From FEB-25 sp963822175 (GTDB lineage: Bacteria; Chloroflexota; Anaerolineae; Anaerolineales; UBA4823): a DNA stretch of 64,000 nt. Positions 1 through 9,842 of this stretch are shown in pieces. The stretch covers positions 1,054,001 to 1,118,000 of the forward strand of contig CAWGGJ010000008.1 of the NCBI GenBank assembly GCA_963822175.1, in the 5' to 3' direction. The translations under genes were made by a program, and so were the position numbers. The notes beneath the pieces are model-generated. The model was given only the letters and a program-made list of their open reading frames with translations, searched no databases and was not told where the DNA came from. The stretch's first letter is position 1; each line of letters starts with the position of its first letter.

Positions 1-2
1 GA

Positions 3-2603
3 TTTGATTGGACTGCAATTGTTAGGGCATTTTGGCAAAATATTAATAAAGGTGAGACAGTATCTGGAGCATCAACAATTACCCAACAGCTCGCCAGGAA
101 TTTAATACTATCCCCAGAAGAAAGATATGAACAATCCTATCTACGTAAAGTCAGAGAAGCATTACTGGCAGCTGAAATCACTCGTAGATACACAAAAGAC
201 CAGATACTCGAATTATATTTAAACGAGTTCTATTATGGTAACCTGGCCTATGGTGTTGAAGCTGCCTCAGAGACTTACTTCAATATACCCGCCAATCAGC
301 TTAATCTTGCCCAGGCTTCATTTCTGGCGGGTTTACCACAAGCTCCATCAATCTATGACGTATACAATAATCGAGAAGTAACAAGAGAAAGACAAAAACA
401 AGTTTTAACATTAATGTATGAAGCAAGTAATGAACAAGGCTGCATCTATGTTAGCAACAGTTCGGAAAGGATTTGTGTTAATGCGGTTGAGGCGGTCGAT
501 GCATATACAGCATTAGAAGATTATCAGTTTAATCCACCTTTTGTTCAGATGCGATACCCGCATTGGGTCACCTATATACGCTCCATTCTGGAATCCCAGT
601 TTGATGCACAAACAATATACCGATCAGGATTCTCAATCTACACCACCATTGATCCCGGTTTACAGGAAGAAGCAGAGAGGCTGGTAAAAGAGCAGCTGGA
701 TAGCCTGGCAAATTCCAATGCCAATGATGGAGCATTGGTCGCCATAAATCCATCGAATGGTGAGATCCTGGCGATGGTCGGATCAGCTGACTTTTATAAT
801 GAAGCAATAGATGGCCAAGTAAATATGGCAATAAGTCCCACTCGCCAACCAGGTTCATCAATTAAACCAATCACGTATCTTGCAGCGTTTGAAAAAGGAT
901 GGACGCCTGCATCCTTGATTTGGGATGTGCCCTCTGAATTTCCTCCATCTGGAGATCCAAATGATCCACGTCCACCATATAAACCAGTCAATTATGATGG
1001 TCGATTTCATGGTCCGGTTACTGTTCGGTCTGCGTTGGCAAATTCCTATAATATCCCTGCAGTAAAAGCCCTTGAGTTTGCCGGGATATATGATGATCCC
1101 AACACCCCAAACGAAGATGGAATGATACCAATGGCGCAAAAGCTTGGGATATCCTCTCTAACTCGTTCGGACTATGGACTATCACTGACGCTTGGTGGTG
1201 GGGAGGTGAGTTTATTAGAGATGACTGGAGCTTATTCAGTAATTGCCAATGGAGGAATTACCGTACCCCGTGTCGCCATATCGCGCATACTAGATCATGA
1301 AGGCAATATTGTCTTTGAGAATCAACCTTTGACGGGTGATCAGGTCATACGAAAGGAACATGCTTTCTTAATTTCATCAATTCTTTCTGATAATGAAGCA
1401 AGAAGCCCGATGTTCGGTGCTACTTCAGTATTGAACCTGCCATTCCAGGTAGCAGCAAAAACCGGTACATCAAATGATTATCGAGATAACTGGACCCTTG
1501 GATATACACCAGATCTAGCTGTGGGTGTTTGGGTTGGAAATGCAGATTATGAACCGATGCAGGATGTTACAGGACTGACCGGCGCAGCCCCTATCTGGTC
1601 TAAATTCATGCAATATGCTATTCCAAAACTGACCAATAATAATCCGACTCAGTTTTCAAGACCCAGTGGGATCGTTGATAAAATCATATGTGGGATATCT
1701 GGAACAGAGCCGTCTGAGTGGTGTCCTGAACAACGTTTGGAGGTTTTTACAAATGACCAATTACCGCTACCAAGCTCGCTAGATTTGTGGACCAAGGTAG
1801 TATATGATACCTGGACTGGATTACGTGCTTCTTCTGCTTGTAGTCAATTTACCAAGGAGGAATATGCATTAAATATTACTGATCCTTGGGCGATTGGGTG
1901 GATTCAGAATGATCCTGAAGGACAGGCATGGGCAAGGGATATGGGTTTTACTGAACCGTTCAGGTTTGCACCACCACGGGAATGCCAATCGGATGATCCC
2001 CACCCGATCATAGAAATTTCTTCTCCGACTGAAGGCCAAACAATAACGATATCTCCTTTAGATATTTTTGGAAAGATTGATGTTTCTACTGATTTTCAAA
2101 AATTTAAATTAGAGTATGGTGTTGGTGATAATCCCGCCGAATGGATTGGGATAGCTGAGGGGAATCAGCCCGTAAGCCAACATGGAAAATTCTATAGTTG
2201 GGATATTAACTCGATTAATCCTGGCTTGATAACCCTACGTATTACTATGAATAGCATCCGTGGAGGTTTCGCTGAACGGAAAATTCACCTCAACATCCAG
2301 GTATCGACTCCCACACCTACGCTGACAATGACAATGGTTCCTACTTCAACACGAACACCATCACCAACGAATACAGAAACACCCTTTGCTACAGCAACAC
2401 CGGTAGCAACAGATACACCGGTAGCAACAGATACACCGGTGGCTACAGATACACCGGTAGCTACAGATATGCCGGTAGCTACAGCAACACCTGTAGCTAC
2501 AGAAACACCAATAGGTTCAGGAACATTAAATCCTCTGGCAACTCCTACCTTAACCCCGACTCTTATGATTACAGAGACTCCAACACCAACATATACTCCA
2601 TAA
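3..2603 (+). CDS. Class A penicillin-binding protein (transglycosylase/transpeptidase), 5'-truncated by the window
   Basis: Bifunctional murein synthase that polymerises lipid II and cross-links the peptides outside the membrane. The frame is open from base 3, so the N-terminal membrane anchor and the first GT51 motif lie outside the window. The GT51 motif GASTITQQLARN is near 66-101 and the LYLNEFYYGN motif near 216-245. The transpeptidase motifs follow: SSIK (active-site Ser) near 855-866, SYN near 1045-1053 and KTGTS near 1459-1473. A C-terminal Ig-like segment is followed by a Thr/Pro/Ala-rich tail of about 100 residues containing six TPVATD-type repeats. The tail is probably an extended wall-spanning linker. 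The end is convergent with the next gene, 26 bp away. Family assignment is firm; the role of the tail is unknown. Confidence 0.95.
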   Translation, partial: FDWTAIVRAFWQNINKGETVSGASTITQQLARNLILSPEERYEQSYLRKVREALLAAEITRRYTKDQILELYLNEFYYGNLAYGVEAASETYFNIPANQLNLAQASFLAGLPQAPSIYDVYNNREVTRERQKQVLTLMYEASNEQGCIYVSNSSERICVNAVEAVDAYTALEDYQFNPPFVQMRYPHWVTYIRSILESQFDAQTIYRSGFSIYTTIDPGLQEEAERLVKEQLDSLANSNANDGALVAINPSNGEILAMVGSADFYNEAIDGQVNMAISPTRQPGSSIKPITYLAAFEKGWTPASLIWDVPSEFPPSGDPNDPRPPYKPVNYDGRFHGPVTVRSALANSYNIPAVKALEFAGIYDDPNTPNEDGMIPMAQKLGISSLTRSDYGLSLTLGGGEVSLLEMTGAYSVIANGGITVPRVAISRILDHEGNIVFENQPLTGDQVIRKEHAFLISSILSDNEARSPMFGATSVLNLPFQVAAKTGTSNDYRDNWTLGYTPDLAVGVWVGNADYEPMQDVTGLTGAAPIWSKFMQYAIPKLTNNNPTQFSRPSGIVDKIICGISGTEPSEWCPEQRLEVFTNDQLPLPSSLDLWTKVVYDTWTGLRASSACSQFTKEEYALNITDPWAIGWIQNDPEGQAWARDMGFTEPFRFAPPRECQSDDPHPIIEISSPTEGQTITISPLDIFGKIDVSTDFQKFKLEYGVGDNPAEWIGIAEGNQPVSQHGKFYSWDINSINPGLITLRITMNSIRGGFAERKIHLNIQVSTPTPTLTMTMVPTSTRTPSPTNTETPFATATPVATDTPVATDTPVATDTPVATDMPVATATPVATETPIGSGTLNPLATPTLTPTLMITETPTPTYTP
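2397..2504 (+). repeat. Six tandem 18-bp repeats inside the PBP gene
   Basis: Six 18-bp units, the first two identical and the later ones diverging mainly in third positions and at the last copies. Each encodes a TPVATD-like hexapeptide, so copy-number change keeps the frame. The unit begins ACACCGGTAG. Confidence 0.9.
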
Positions 2604-2629
2604 ATTGACGTTTCCACCCCATAATTGAA

Positions 2630-5155
2630 CTAGATCAATCGCAATTGAGGCGTTGTGTAGGTTATTGGATCAAGAGAAATAAATTGCTCTAAATTCTCGC
2701 GGTTAAGCAAGGGATTTTCCGCTAAAGATCTAAGATGACGGAATTTTAGAAAGCGCCAATTTCCAAGCGTAGGATTAAATGCTTTGTACAGTCGGGGATC
2801 CCTACTTATTTTATAAATTACCATGTTTGCACGACTGGCAGGTATTACGATGAAATTTCTGGATGAAGTTTGTTCGCTGAAGAAAACCATCTCACCCATG
2901 GTAGCTGAGACGATTGGAAAGAAACGAAAATTAAATTCTCCAAGCCTATCTACCCAAGAAATCGCTGTCTTAACCTGATTAAATTTGTGGTCTATCCATT
3001 CCATATTAAGGTGCTCGGCTATCAGGTGGATATAAGAGTATGCATTCTCTAGATCCTTATCTCGCTCTTCCGGGATATCCTCAGCACGAAGGTGCCAATA
3101 ATTACCAACCGATCCGTCTTTTTCCCCGTAGGATTCTAGAAAGACCTGAATAAATTCTGGATCCGGGGTGTATAACCCCGGAAAACTTTCACATATCGCT
3201 GCGTCTATCTCTTCAACATTGCATCCTGGGTGGTCATTTAAATATTTTATCAGTGTAGTCTCATAATTATCCGTAATCGATATTCGGTTAATTCTATCGA
3301 TTGTGCGTAGCCATAAAAATACTGATTCAGAAATATCAGATGATCTGGTCGGACGTTCCTTTTCAGAAACAGATGAAATTTCAGGTTTTGATTGTTCTGT
3401 GCTCTCAGCGTCACCATCATCACTGGCAGTTTTTCCAATATCAAGTGAGAATAATGATCCTTGTACAGTAGGATTTCTATCTATAGCTTCTGTTGTTGAC
3501 AAATCCTGGAGATTAAATCGCAAAAATCCTGAACGATAGGATAATGCTTCACGTGCAGAATTATATACTGTTGAGTAAGCCAAGGTAGGCGATGGTTCTT
3601 TTTTGTCAGTGGAATCGGAAATCCTTAAATGGTCATCGGCATTACTTTTATTATCGTCAGTGAGGCGTTCAAATCCAGGATTCCATAGTTGGATGATATT
3701 TACAAATGCTGATGTAATCGTATTAAAATAACTTGTCGGTTCACCCCGGGTCTCTAAATAGCTTTGTGCAGCTTGGACGCCCTGATCAATAAGCGATATG
3801 CCAGATTGTTCGGCTTCAAGATTATTCTCGCACTTCCAAACAATTTGTGCCTGTTCTTCCTCGGGGCGTAGGGCGATACCTTGTAGGCCACAACCTGCAA
3901 ATCGTGCTGCTACCAATGCTGCAGCAACAAAACCCGGTTCTGCCTCACCTATCAAACCAAGAATATTGGTCGATGGATCAAGTAGATTAACCAGTTGTGT
4001 AAAAATTGAGGAGAGAGCAGTGGTATGCCACCCCCAGTCATACCTTTGGCGATGCAGAACACTTTTAAAAGCACCAACTGCATCTCTACCCCATAACCAA
4101 CCTGCCCATAATGCCGATAATGTCCAAAATGCCTGGTTTGGACGTGGAATTGCTGCACAGACAGATCTAATATTTAAGTCTGATAATGAACTGGCAATGG
4201 AGATAAGCCTGCCTTCAAATACACAAATTCCTCCCGAAAGTGGAGGTACTTCAGGCCAGGTAAACACAGGAACCTTGGAATTATTTCCACCACTCGTATC
4301 TTTGCTCCAAATATCTATTCCTTTTTCCAGGGTTAGCCAGACGTTGTTCTCACGGAAATGGCGTGGGATGGTTAATTGACGACGCCTCTCGTGTTGTCCA
4401 AAAGGTTTCACCATGGAATTGGATTGGTCAAATGCATAGAGCAATAAGGCTGCTAGATGTTTTTGTTCGAGTGAAGTGATATTTAATCCTTCAATCTTAT
4501 TGATGATTGTGATCAATGCATATAATGCCCGAGGAAGATAAACCGACAATGCTTGCTCGACGTGAATTCGGTCTTGATCGCTAGATGCTACCACCCGCTC
4601 CAATGCCCTGGCTTTATGTAATCCAACATTGGATATTTGACTGACACGTTCTGCATCATAGGGTGAACATGGATGTTCACCAGAGTCACCACAAGTCGGA
4701 CATGTATAAATACGCGCATACGGCGAAGGATTCCCATGTTCCCATAAAAATGCATCTGCAGAAACAACCTGACCACAACGGGCGCAGCGGGTATTATATA
4801 GAGCACGAATATGCGGTTCAATTCGCTCTTCAGCTTTGTAAGATGATGCCAGTTCAGTTAATGAAGCCTTCAAAGCATCCTGCGTAGGGGGATCTGCAGC
4901 CATCTCAAGTAGAAATCTGGCAATTGGATTATTGGCTGTTACGAGAAGTCGGTAACCCGCCCGAGCAGCTTCAACTACAAGCCGAGGCGATGCACAGAAA
5001 GGATCTAAGATCCATGAACCTTGCGGAATATTATTCTGAAGCCATGTCGAAATTACACCTTTATAAATCGGTGGAAGGAATTGTGACAACGGTTCATGAT
5101 TATCCAGATCTGAACCCGGTATAAATGGCATGGAATCGAACAGGTGTTTGTTCAT
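2630..5155 (-). CDS. Degenerate Zn-ribbon DNA-methylase-like protein (COG1743-like), probably not catalytic
   Basis: 841 residues. Residues 51-66 (DPFCASPRLVVEAARAG) resemble the SAM-binding motif I of N6/N4 DNA methylases (DPFxGSGTT), but the Gly-rich loop is altered. A zinc ribbon follows, with Cys pairs at 124/127 and 152/155. Around 334-360 the segment AAIPRPNQAFW plus a Trp-rich helix sits where zinc-ribbon adenine methylases have the catalytic DPPY motif and the helix after it, but Asp and Tyr are lost. The remaining 400 residues are unrecognised. The gene stands alone, divergent from the glycan cluster, with its own promoter 1-2 nt upstream of the start and no Shine-Dalgarno. A role as a DNA- or RNA-binding relic of a methylase is inference. 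Confidence 0.6.
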   Translation of the reverse strand: MNKHLFDSMPFIPGSDLDNHEPLSQFLPPIYKGVISTWLQNNIPQGSWILDPFCASPRLVVEAARAGYRLLVTANNPIARFLLEMAADPPTQDALKASLTELASSYKAEERIEPHIRALYNTRCARCGQVVSADAFLWEHGNPSPYARIYTCPTCGDSGEHPCSPYDAERVSQISNVGLHKARALERVVASSDQDRIHVEQALSVYLPRALYALITIINKIEGLNITSLEQKHLAALLLYAFDQSNSMVKPFGQHERRRQLTIPRHFRENNVWLTLEKGIDIWSKDTSGGNNSKVPVFTWPEVPPLSGGICVFEGRLISIASSLSDLNIRSVCAAIPRPNQAFWTLSALWAGWLWGRDAVGAFKSVLHRQRYDWGWHTTALSSIFTQLVNLLDPSTNILGLIGEAEPGFVAAALVAARFAGCGLQGIALRPEEEQAQIVWKCENNLEAEQSGISLIDQGVQAAQSYLETRGEPTSYFNTITSAFVNIIQLWNPGFERLTDDNKSNADDHLRISDSTDKKEPSPTLAYSTVYNSAREALSYRSGFLRFNLQDLSTTEAIDRNPTVQGSLFSLDIGKTASDDGDAESTEQSKPEISSVSEKERPTRSSDISESVFLWLRTIDRINRISITDNYETTLIKYLNDHPGCNVEEIDAAICESFPGLYTPDPEFIQVFLESYGEKDGSVGNYWHLRAEDIPEERDKDLENAYSYIHLIAEHLNMEWIDHKFNQVKTAISWVDRLGEFNFRFFPIVSATMGEMVFFSEQTSSRNFIVIPASRANMVIYKISRDPRLYKAFNPTLGNWRFLKFRHLRSLAENPLLNRENLEQFISLDPITYTTPQLRLI

Positions 5156-5163
5156 CCAGTAAT

Positions 5164-5191
5164 AGTATAACGGGAACAGTTAAAATTACAA
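5164..5191 (-). promoter_or_regulatory. Promoter of the methylase-like gene, leaderless transcript predicted
   Basis: On the minus strand TTGTAA (5191-5186), a 16-nt spacer and TATACT (5169-5164). Only 8 nt separate the -10 box from the ATG at 5155, so transcription should start at or within 2 nt of the start codon. No Shine-Dalgarno is present. Confidence 0.6.
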
Positions 5192-5204
5192 TAGATAAAA
5201 ATGG

Positions 5205-5210
5205 TATACT
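5205..5210 (+). promoter_or_regulatory. -10 box of the glycan cluster, leaderless start predicted
   Basis: TATACT lies 9 nt before the ATG at 5220, so the expected leader is 1-3 nt. No Shine-Dalgarno lies between. The -35 is weak; the AT-rich stretch around 5181-5191 overlaps the divergent promoter, so the two may interfere. Confidence 0.45.
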
Positions 5211-5219
5211 TTTGGCAAT

Positions 5220-6203
5220 ATGAAGCTGATCATCCAAATTCCATGCCATAACGAAGCGCAAGTAATTTCAGAAACGATAAAATCACTTCCAAGTTCACTG
5301 GATGGGTTTGATACGGTCGAATATTTAGTAATTGATGATGGGAGCACCGATGGAACTGCAGATATTCCGCGTTCTATAGGTGTCCACCATTTAGTAATTC
5401 TGCCAAGTCACATGGGTTTAGCAGCTGCTTTTACCTCTGGCCTTGATGCATGTATCAAGCAAGGCGCTGATGTTATTGTGAACACAGATGCTGACAACCA
5501 ATATCGGTCAGATGATATTCGTTTGTTGGTAAAACCTATCCTAGATGGAAAAGCTCAATTAGTTGTCGGTGACCGGGGGGTTGCAACATTGGAGGCTTTT
5601 TCTCCGTTTAAACGACTCCTTCAAAGGCTTGGAAGCTGGGTGGTTGGGCAAATTACTGGAATAGAAATTCCGGATGCTACCAGCGGTTTCCGTGCCCTGA
5701 CCCGAGAAGCAGCACTACGAACCTTGGTATTAAATGATTATTCATATACTTTAGAAACATTGATCCAGGCTGGAGCGCACAAGATGCCTGTGGAATATGT
5801 AAAAATCCGGACCAATCCACAAACTCGTCCATCAAGATTGATACGGAGTGTTCCACATTACTTAGCAAACTCAAGTGCAACGATCGTCCGGTCATATACC
5901 ATGTACCGTCCTTTACGTGTCTTTACAATATTAGGATTTATCCTACTCCTGGGAGGGTTTGCATTAGGGGGAAGATTTCTATATTTTTATATGATTGGTC
6001 AGGGAAGTGGGCATCTGCAATCGTTGGTGCTTGCAGCGGTGTTACTGATTGTTGGCTTTCAGGTATTACTAATTGGATTGGTAGCTGATTTAATAGGATT
6101 AATCGAAAAATCCTGGAAGAATTGTTATACCGGATTCGACTGCTTGAAGCTGGTCGAAGGGATGCACCGGAGAATAATAGTGGCTCTGGTTGATCATCAA
6201 TGA
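5220..6203 (+). CDS. GT2 family glycosyltransferase, polyprenol-phosphate mannose/glucose synthase type, with two C-terminal TM helices
   Basis: 327 residues. The GT-A domain has DDGSTDGT at 39-46 for nucleotide binding and NTDADNQY at 88-95 carrying the D-x-D metal site. PDATSGFRAL at 151-160 is typical of dolichol-/polyprenol-phosphate sugar synthases. Two hydrophobic helices (about 235-258 and 268-290) anchor the C-terminus. It probably moves a sugar from a nucleotide donor to a polyprenyl phosphate at the inner face of the membrane. The product could feed the GT-C-like protein encoded next, whose ATG overlaps this stop codon. First gene of the cluster. Confidence 0.88.
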   Translation: MKLIIQIPCHNEAQVISETIKSLPSSLDGFDTVEYLVIDDGSTDGTADIPRSIGVHHLVILPSHMGLAAAFTSGLDACIKQGADVIVNTDADNQYRSDDIRLLVKPILDGKAQLVVGDRGVATLEAFSPFKRLLQRLGSWVVGQITGIEIPDATSGFRALTREAALRTLVLNDYSYTLETLIQAGAHKMPVEYVKIRTNPQTRPSRLIRSVPHYLANSSATIVRSYTMYRPLRVFTILGFILLLGGFALGGRFLYFYMIGQGSGHLQSLVLAAVLLIVGFQVLLIGLVADLIGLIEKSWKNCYTGFDCLKLVEGMHRRIIVALVDHQ

Positions 6204-8707
6204 AGGTTAGATCTTTAAAAATACTTATAATAAGCCCGGTATTATTATTTCTTTTATCAAGTTGTTCGTCATGGGTCATTTCAAGCCAGATTACAAACGA
6301 AAAATGGATGACGATAGATTCCGGTTCATCAGTCGGGCAAACATTTGTTGCCAATTACGATGGGCTACAGGAAGTTCGTTTTTTACTCGCTCCACAGGCT
6401 ACCGCAAGCGGGTTATTAATTTTCCACCTACGCTCAGATCCAAACTCTGCAACTGACATTGAGACTGTTCAATTACCATTACAAAACAATAATCTAAAGG
6501 AATATTATCGTTTCAATTTCCCTTATATCGAAAATTCAAGCAATCAATACTATTATGGGTTTCTAGAACTTGATGGAGAAGGGAGCCTTGAAATTGCCTC
6601 CGGTAAAGCTACAGCTTATCAAAATGGAGCTGCCTATACTAACCATCAACCAGAAGATGCTCAACTAGTATTTACACTTGGCTATGGTCAAGATTTAGTA
6701 TTTAAGGGCATATTTGGTGAACTATGTAGATGGCTCGCATACTTTTTAATTGCTATTATCCTATTCACATTACCAGGATGGACTTTATTGAGCTATCTAT
6801 GGAACGGTTGGAGTGACTTGTATTTTCCCGAGAAAATCCCACTGTCAATTGGGCTTTCACTCTCCCTGTATTCATTACTAGTTTTATTTACTTATTTATT
6901 GCGTGTCCAACTGGGTGTATGGTATGCTTTTCTTCCCGTATTAATATCTGTTTGCCTACTCGGGTATAAAAATCGATATAACTTTAGGAAATTTACGCAA
7001 GCAAATAGGATTTCTCATAATATAAATATATTTTGGACGAAAATTTCCACACAGTCCGTCTCATATTTGGCATTATTCACTATCTTGCTGTTTTTGGTTA
7101 TTTCCCGTTTCTGGGCAATGCGTAACCTTGATGTGCCCATGTGGAATGATTCACTGCACCATACTGTAATTACACAACTGATAACCGATAATCATGGTTT
7201 ATTTTCTTCCTGGTTGCCATATGCACAATATAAAACTTTCAGCATGCATTTTGGTTTTCCGCTTGCTGCTGCCCTATTTTCGTGGGTAACCCTGGTGAGT
7301 AGTCAGTTATCTGTGCTTTATATAGGGCAATTCCTATCTATTTTTGCTGCCCTGGCGCTTTACCCCATCACAGTGAGATTATCGAATGGGAATCGGATTG
7401 GAGGTGTAGCAGCAGTATTAGTTGCAGGTTTGCTATCTCCGATGCCAGCATATTATATAAATTGGGGTCGGTATGCCCAACTTGCTGGGCAGGTAATTCT
7501 GCCAGTTTGCATGTGGATGATTTGGGATGTGTTGGAATACACCAAACATAACCCAAATTCAAACAAAATAATAAAAATGCCTTGGAAGAAAATCATCATT
7601 TCTGCGGGAACAATAACCGGTATGCTACTGGCAGAATTTCGGATGATATTTATTATTCTTACTTTTGTTATCGCCTGGATGATTGGATGGGGATTGTGTT
7701 ATTGGAAAACTAATAAACGTTCGTGGCTGAATGGGTTGTTCTTTATGGTAGTAATCGGGGTGATTAGTATCCTATTATTCTTGCCTTGGGGAATTCGCCT
7801 ACAAAATAGTAATTTAATCAATTACGCTTCGTATCAGGTTAAATCGGATACCCTGGTAAATTTTGTCGTTCAAGATTACAAGGCTTGGAAAAGCGTCTTT
7901 CATTATGTCCCACTAGGAATAGCTATTTTCGGTTTCTTCGGATGGTTATGGTCACTGATAAAGAAGGATTGGAAAACCGCCTCCCTTGGAATATGGGTTG
8001 TTGGAATGGCTACGCTGTATTCATTGATACTATTGAATATTCCCTGGGTACATTATGTCCAATCCTTTGCGGTGATCATCTCACTTTATATACCTGTTTC
8101 AATATTATGTGGATATTTTGCCAGCCAGCTGTTCACATGGACGGGTAAATGGAGATATGGCTGGATATTGGTATTCCTCATAATCATCTGCCTTGCTGCA
8201 TATGGAACCTGGAATCAAAGAGATATTACTAAAGCCGATACGTACGCATTGGTCACACGACCGGACAACAGAGCTATGGATTGGATCAAAGAGAATACAC
8301 AAACCAAATCGCTATTCTTGGTTGAAGGAACACATATTAATTGGGTAACAAATATTGTAGGCACTGATGCTGGTTGGTGGATACCTTTACTGGCAAATCG
8401 AGAAAATACCATGCCACCTCAATACGCAATATCAAACGAAATCCCAATTACCCCTGGATATTCTATGAGTTTAGTTGATTTGGTTGCTAAATTGAAACAA
8501 ACAAGCCTGATTTCTACGGCTGGGATAAATTTACTATGTGATTACGGAATTACTCATATATACATTGGACAGGAACAGGGGTCAGTGGGTAATATTGGTA
8601 AACCTTTATTTACCCCAGCAGAATTAGAGATAAGTCCGGTACTTAAACAGATATACCACCAGGATCGGGTATATATCTACGCTGTTGAGGATGCTTGTGA
8701 CCAGTGA
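6200..8707 (+). CDS. Large multi-pass membrane protein, GT-C/glycosyltransferase-like
   Basis: 835 residues, starting in an ATGA overlap with the preceding gene. The N-terminus resembles a lipoprotein signal ending in LLSSC (Cys22) and is followed by about 150 exported residues. Roughly 12 hydrophobic segments come next, then a soluble C-terminal domain of about 170 residues. A loop after the fourth or fifth helix contains WNDSLHH, an acidic/His loop reminiscent of the first extracytoplasmic loop of GT-C enzymes that use polyprenol-linked sugars. Position beside a polyprenol-phosphate sugar synthase supports this. The exact family cannot be named from sequence reading. Confidence 0.65.
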   Translation: MKVRSLKILIISPVLLFLLSSCSSWVISSQITNEKWMTIDSGSSVGQTFVANYDGLQEVRFLLAPQATASGLLIFHLRSDPNSATDIETVQLPLQNNNLKEYYRFNFPYIENSSNQYYYGFLELDGEGSLEIASGKATAYQNGAAYTNHQPEDAQLVFTLGYGQDLVFKGIFGELCRWLAYFLIAIILFTLPGWTLLSYLWNGWSDLYFPEKIPLSIGLSLSLYSLLVLFTYLLRVQLGVWYAFLPVLISVCLLGYKNRYNFRKFTQANRISHNINIFWTKISTQSVSYLALFTILLFLVISRFWAMRNLDVPMWNDSLHHTVITQLITDNHGLFSSWLPYAQYKTFSMHFGFPLAAALFSWVTLVSSQLSVLYIGQFLSIFAALALYPITVRLSNGNRIGGVAAVLVAGLLSPMPAYYINWGRYAQLAGQVILPVCMWMIWDVLEYTKHNPNSNKIIKMPWKKIIISAGTITGMLLAEFRMIFIILTFVIAWMIGWGLCYWKTNKRSWLNGLFFMVVIGVISILLFLPWGIRLQNSNLINYASYQVKSDTLVNFVVQDYKAWKSVFHYVPLGIAIFGFFGWLWSLIKKDWKTASLGIWVVGMATLYSLILLNIPWVHYVQSFAVIISLYIPVSILCGYFASQLFTWTGKWRYGWILVFLIIICLAAYGTWNQRDITKADTYALVTRPDNRAMDWIKENTQTKSLFLVEGTHINWVTNIVGTDAGWWIPLLANRENTMPPQYAISNEIPITPGYSMSLVDLVAKLKQTSLISTAGINLLCDYGITHIYIGQEQGSVGNIGKPLFTPAELEISPVLKQIYHQDRVYIYAVEDACDQ

Positions 8708-9842
8708 ACGGTCGTTAACCTGTTGTTATTTTGGTACATATCGGAAAAATTACAGCCGTAATCAAATGATGATTGCAGGTTTGAGATTAAATGGGGTAAC
8801 AGTCATTGAATGTCACGAGACTTTATGGCATGGGATAGAAGATCGAGTTCAGGTGGCAAGAAGTGGTTGGATGAAGCCTTCATTTTGGTGGCGTTTTTTA
8901 AGTACTTATTGGCGCTTACTAAATAAATTTAATACAATAGGTGATTTTGATATCATAATTGTTGGATATCCAGGTCAATTTGATGTTTTTCTCGCCAAGG
9001 TTATTTCCTGGCGTAAACATAAACCATTAGTATGGGATATTTTCATGTCCATTTACCTGATCTCAATTGAGAGAGGATTGGATGAAGCCAATAAATTTTC
9101 GATCAAGTTGATGCATTGGCTGGAGGGTCTGGCAGTAAAACTTCCGCGTTTACTTATTTTGGACACAAGTGAATATGTAAATTGGTTCACAAAAAATTAT
9201 GGGATAGAAGCTGAACGATTTCGTCTGGTGCCAACCGGTGCAGATAATCGCGTATTTTTCCCAATGCCTCATGATCCCAGTGGAGAGGAGATATTTCGGG
9301 TTTTATATGCAGGCACATTTATCCCTAATCATGGTGTCATATATATCGTCGAAGCAGCAAGATTATTAATGGGTGAAACTAATATATATTTTAATTTAAT
9401 TGGTAAAGGACCAGATCTTGATAATGCAAGGCGATTTGTTGACCAAAACCAGCTAACGAATGTACGGTTTATTGAGTGGATGGAAAAGGAGGAATTATCT
9501 AAACAATATAACCAGGCAGATGTTTGCCTGGGTGCATTTGGCACTACGCCTCAATCATTGATGACGGTTCAGAACAAAATATATGAGACCCTGGCTATTG
9601 GAAAGCCATTAATCAGTGGGGATTCACCGGCTATTCGCCAAGTTTGCACACACCTGGAGAATATCTACTTATGCGAAAGAGCCAGTGCAAAATCAATTGC
9701 CGAGGCAATAATCACCTTGCGGAACGAGCCATCCTTACGGGAAAAAATTGCAAAAAATGGCTATAAATTATTTATTGAGCAATATGACCTGGCAAATAAC
9801 GGTAATAGATATAAAACACATTTACTTGAGCTATTAGGGTGA
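8697..9842 (+). CDS. Glycosyltransferase family 4/1
   Basis: About 380 residues with a GT-B fold. The C-terminal Rossmann half holds FRVLYAGTFIPNHG, then FNLIGKGPDLDNA, and ends with YETLAIGKPLISGDSP, where the usual E-x7-E donor site is recognisable. Three starts are possible: TTG 8685, ATG 8691 and GTG 8697. GTG is preferred because TTGAGG sits 6 nt upstream, while ATG directly abuts that site. It overlaps the preceding gene and ends in a GTGA overlap with the next, so translation is probably coupled. Sugar and acceptor are unknown. Confidence 0.85.
   Translation: MTSERSLTCCYFGTYRKNYSRNQMMIAGLRLNGVTVIECHETLWHGIEDRVQVARSGWMKPSFWWRFLSTYWRLLNKFNTIGDFDIIIVGYPGQFDVFLAKVISWRKHKPLVWDIFMSIYLISIERGLDEANKFSIKLMHWLEGLAVKLPRLLILDTSEYVNWFTKNYGIEAERFRLVPTGADNRVFFPMPHDPSGEEIFRVLYAGTFIPNHGVIYIVEAARLLMGETNIYFNLIGKGPDLDNARRFVDQNQLTNVRFIEWMEKEELSKQYNQADVCLGAFGTTPQSLMTVQNKIYETLAIGKPLISGDSPAIRQVCTHLENIYLCERASAKSIAEAIITLRNEPSLREKIAKNGYKLFIEQYDLANNGNRYKTHLLELLG

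Noticed and set aside
2285..2617. Minus-strand frame over the PBP tail repeats
   Set aside because: Low-complexity Val/Gly product arising from the antisense of the TPVATD repeat; the plus strand is a clear PBP.
3798..4379. Plus-strand 193-residue frame inside the methylase-like gene
   Set aside because: No ribosome site or recognisable domain; the minus-strand frame is longer and has a zinc ribbon and promoter.
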